The position numbers and the translations under genes were made by a program. Below are positions 14,681 to 16,380 of a stretch of 16,380 bases of DNA, one piece after another. The stretch comes from DATCSE01 sp036568605 (GTDB lineage Bacteria; Pseudomonadota; Gammaproteobacteria; Burkholderiales; Burkholderiaceae_C). The notes beneath the pieces were generated by a model. The model was not told the origin of the DNA. It worked only from the letters and a program-made list of their open reading frames with translations, and did not search any database. Position 1 is the stretch's first letter. Every line of letters starts with the position of its first letter. The stretch is taken from positions 1 to 16,380 of the forward strand of contig DATCSE010000106.1 in the NCBI GenBank assembly GCA_036568605.1, in the 5' to 3' direction.

Positions 14681-16336
14681 ATGACCCGACCCTTTCTTCC
14701 TCGTGTAGCCGCCTTCGCGCTCACGCTGCTTGCCGGCCTCGCGCAAGCCGGCGAGCCGGCGCAGCGGACGCAGCTCGTCTCGCGTGACGGCCGCCACGCG
14801 CTGATGGTCGATGGCGCGCCGTTCATGATGCTGGGCGCGCAGGTGCACAACTCGAGCAACTGGCCCGGCGCCCTTGACCCAGTGTGGGCCGCGGTGAAGG
14901 ACCTGGGCGCGAACACCGTCGAGGTGCCGGTCTCGTGGGAGCAGATCGAGCCGGTCGAGGGCCGCTTCGACTTCTCCTTCATCGACACGCTGCTCGCCCA
15001 GGCGCGCCAGCGCAAGCTGCACGTCGTGCTGCTGTGGTTCGGCACCTGGAAGAACACCAGCCCGCAGTACACGCCGGCGTGGGTCAAGCTGGACAACGCG
15101 CGCTTCCCGCGCATGGTCGACCGCGAAGGCAAGACCAGCTACTGCCTCTCGCCGTTCGGCGCGCAGACGCTGGCAGCCGACAAGAAGGCCTTCGTCGCGC
15201 TGATGACGCACCTGAAGAAGATCGACGCGGCCCAGCGCACGGTGCTGATGGTGCAGGTCGAGAACGAGGTCGGCACCTTCGGCCTGGTGCGCGACTTCGG
15301 CGCCGCGGCCCAGGCCGCATTCGAGCGCGAGGTGCCCGCCGCGGTGCTCGCGCGCAAGAAAGCGCCGGTGCCGGGCGCTGCGAGCGGCTCGTGGCGGGAG
15401 GTCTATGGTGACTACGCCGACGAGTATTTTCACGCCTGGGTGATATCCCGCTATATCGAGCAGATCGCGAGCGCCGGCAAGGCCGTGTACGACCTGCCGA
15501 TGTACGTGAACAACGCGCTGCGCGACCCGATCGCGCCGATCGCGCCATGGAAGGGCGACTTCGCCTCGGGCGGCCCGACCTACGACGTGATCGACATCTA
15601 CAAGGCCGGCGCGCCCAGCATCGACATCGCCGCGCCGGACATCTACCACCCCGAGTCGGCCAAGGTCAGCGCGCACCTGCAGAAGTTCCAGCGCGCCGAC
15701 AACGCGCTGTTCGTGCCCGAGCTCGGCAATGCCGAGGCCTACGCACGCTACGTCTACCAGATCCTCGGCCAGGGCTCGATCGGCGTCGCGCCCTTCGGCA
15801 TCGACTACTTCGACTACGCGAACTTCCCGCTCGGCGCCAAGCACAGCGACCCGGCGATGGTCGCGCCGTTCGCGCGCGTCTACAAGGCGTTTGCGCCCAT
15901 GCAGCGGCAATGGGCGCGCTGGGCCTTCGAGAGTCGCACCCACGGCGTCGCCGAGCCCGACGACCACGCCGACCAGACGATCGCGATGAAGGGCTGGAAG
16001 GCGCAGGTCACCTACGGCCAGTGGATGTTCGGCGAGCGCGAGTGGGAGGGCAACAAGAAGGAATCGCCCGCCCACGCAGCCGTCCCGCAGGGCGGCGTCG
16101 CGATCGCGCAGATCGCCGACGATGAGTTCGTGCTGGTCGGCCAGTTCGCGCGCGTGCGCATCGACGACGCCGAAGGCAGCGGCCGGGCGCAGCTCGTGGC
16201 CGCCGAACAGGGACGCTACGACGAGCAGGGCCGCTGGACCATGGAGCGCCGCTGGAACGGCGACCAGGTCGACTGGGGCCTGAACTTCACCGGCCACCCG
16301 GTCGTGCTGAAAGTGAAGATGGGACGCTACCGGTGA
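14681..16336 (+). CDS. Exported GH35-type beta-galactosidase with DUF5597-like tail
   Basis: This 551-residue protein starts with a signal peptide (MTRPFLPRVAAFALTLLAGLAQA). A clan GH-A TIM barrel follows (about 35-370). ANTVEVPVSWEQIEPVEGRFD is the usual barrel-strand block. The acid/base is Glu196 in VQVENEVGTFG and the nucleophile is Glu347 in LFVPELGNAEAY. The last 150 or so residues hold a DUF5597-like beta domain ending RRWNGDQVDWGLNF. Such enzymes release terminal beta-galactose; as I recall, a Cellvibrio GH35 enzyme acts on xyloglucan galactosyl side chains, and I suspect the same architecture there. It is on the xylB strand 115 bases downstream, so a pentose-plus-galactose substrate such as xyloglucan is attractive. 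The linkage is not provable from sequence. Confidence 0.9.
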   Translation: MTRPFLPRVAAFALTLLAGLAQAGEPAQRTQLVSRDGRHALMVDGAPFMMLGAQVHNSSNWPGALDPVWAAVKDLGANTVEVPVSWEQIEPVEGRFDFSFIDTLLAQARQRKLHVVLLWFGTWKNTSPQYTPAWVKLDNARFPRMVDREGKTSYCLSPFGAQTLAADKKAFVALMTHLKKIDAAQRTVLMVQVENEVGTFGLVRDFGAAAQAAFEREVPAAVLARKKAPVPGAASGSWREVYGDYADEYFHAWVISRYIEQIASAGKAVYDLPMYVNNALRDPIAPIAPWKGDFASGGPTYDVIDIYKAGAPSIDIAAPDIYHPESAKVSAHLQKFQRADNALFVPELGNAEAYARYVYQILGQGSIGVAPFGIDYFDYANFPLGAKHSDPAMVAPFARVYKAFAPMQRQWARWAFESRTHGVAEPDDHADQTIAMKGWKAQVTYGQWMFGEREWEGNKKESPAHAAVPQGGVAIAQIADDEFVLVGQFARVRIDDAEGSGRAQLVAAEQGRYDEQGRWTMERRWNGDQVDWGLNFTGHPVVLKVKMGRYR

Positions 16337-16358
16337 GCCGGACGCGCGCTTCGAATCG

Positions 16359-16380
16359 ATGGATCAAACGATGAGCCAAC
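16359..16380 (+). CDS. Possible start of a further gene, cut by the window end
   Basis: Two in-frame ATGs, at 16359 and 16371, follow the GH35 stop by 22 and 34 bases, giving MDQTMSQ and then the window ends. The short spacing and same strand would suit continuation of the sugar operon. No ribosome-binding site is clear and too little sequence is present to name a product. Confidence 0.25.

Noticed and set aside
13030..16297. Minus-strand open frames opposite xylB and the GH35 gene
   Set aside because: They are repetitive in Arg, Ala, Gly and His and have no family motifs. The plus-strand genes are complete and motif-rich.

Overview
The window is GC-rich throughout, with short genes-to-gap distances and operons typical of a Proteobacterium. 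The protein style (LytS/LytTR pair, DUF5597 galactosidase, ROK/XylR regulator) fits a betaproteobacterium of the Burkholderiales (Roseateles/Mitsuaria-like) or a comparable plant-glycan degrader. The taxon is inferred from gene content only. No tRNA, rRNA, CRISPR, insertion sequence or phage feature is visible.

Layout. 1-204: leader with no supported gene. 205-1365 (+): stand-alone TetX-like FAD monooxygenase. 1542-2660 (+): LacI-family regulator. 2661-2867: control region with two dyads and a -10-like element. 2868-5459 and 5474-8329 (+): two exported GH2 glycosidases, 14 bp apart. 8330-8393: convergent gap with two GC hairpins. 11563-8394 (-): compact four-gene operon of two paralogous small, probably exported beta-sandwich-like proteins, a LytS-type histidine kinase and a LytTR response regulator. 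11564-11878: divergent control region. 11879-13105 and 13105-14565 (+): XylR-like ROK repressor and xylulokinase, overlapping by one base. 14681-16336 (+): exported GH35-type beta-galactosidase with a DUF5597-like tail. 16359 onwards: possible start of another gene, cut by the window end.

How the genes fit together. The segment from 1542 to the right edge looks like part of a plant-polysaccharide utilisation locus. Three exported glycosidases (two GH2, one GH35) would remove galactose or related residues outside the cytoplasm, and xylulokinase feeds the released pentose into the pentose phosphate pathway. Beta-galactosidases beside a xylose-responsive repressor and xylB would suit galactoxyloglucan side chains. 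This is an inference, because the alpha-xylosidase, endoglucanase and transporter such a locus needs are not in the window.

The most interesting signal is regulatory. A 25-bp dyad of the form TAGTTY-N11-RAAYTA lies at the promoter of the GH2 pair and again, 9 kb away, at the promoter of the ROK gene. The two copies match at 16 of 25 positions and resemble the TTAGTT...AACTAA arms of known XylR operators. This predicts one xylose-type regulon joining the ROK-xylB and GH2 units. A second curiosity is the pair of duplicated exported proteins co-transcribed with a kinase that has almost no extracytoplasmic domain of its own.
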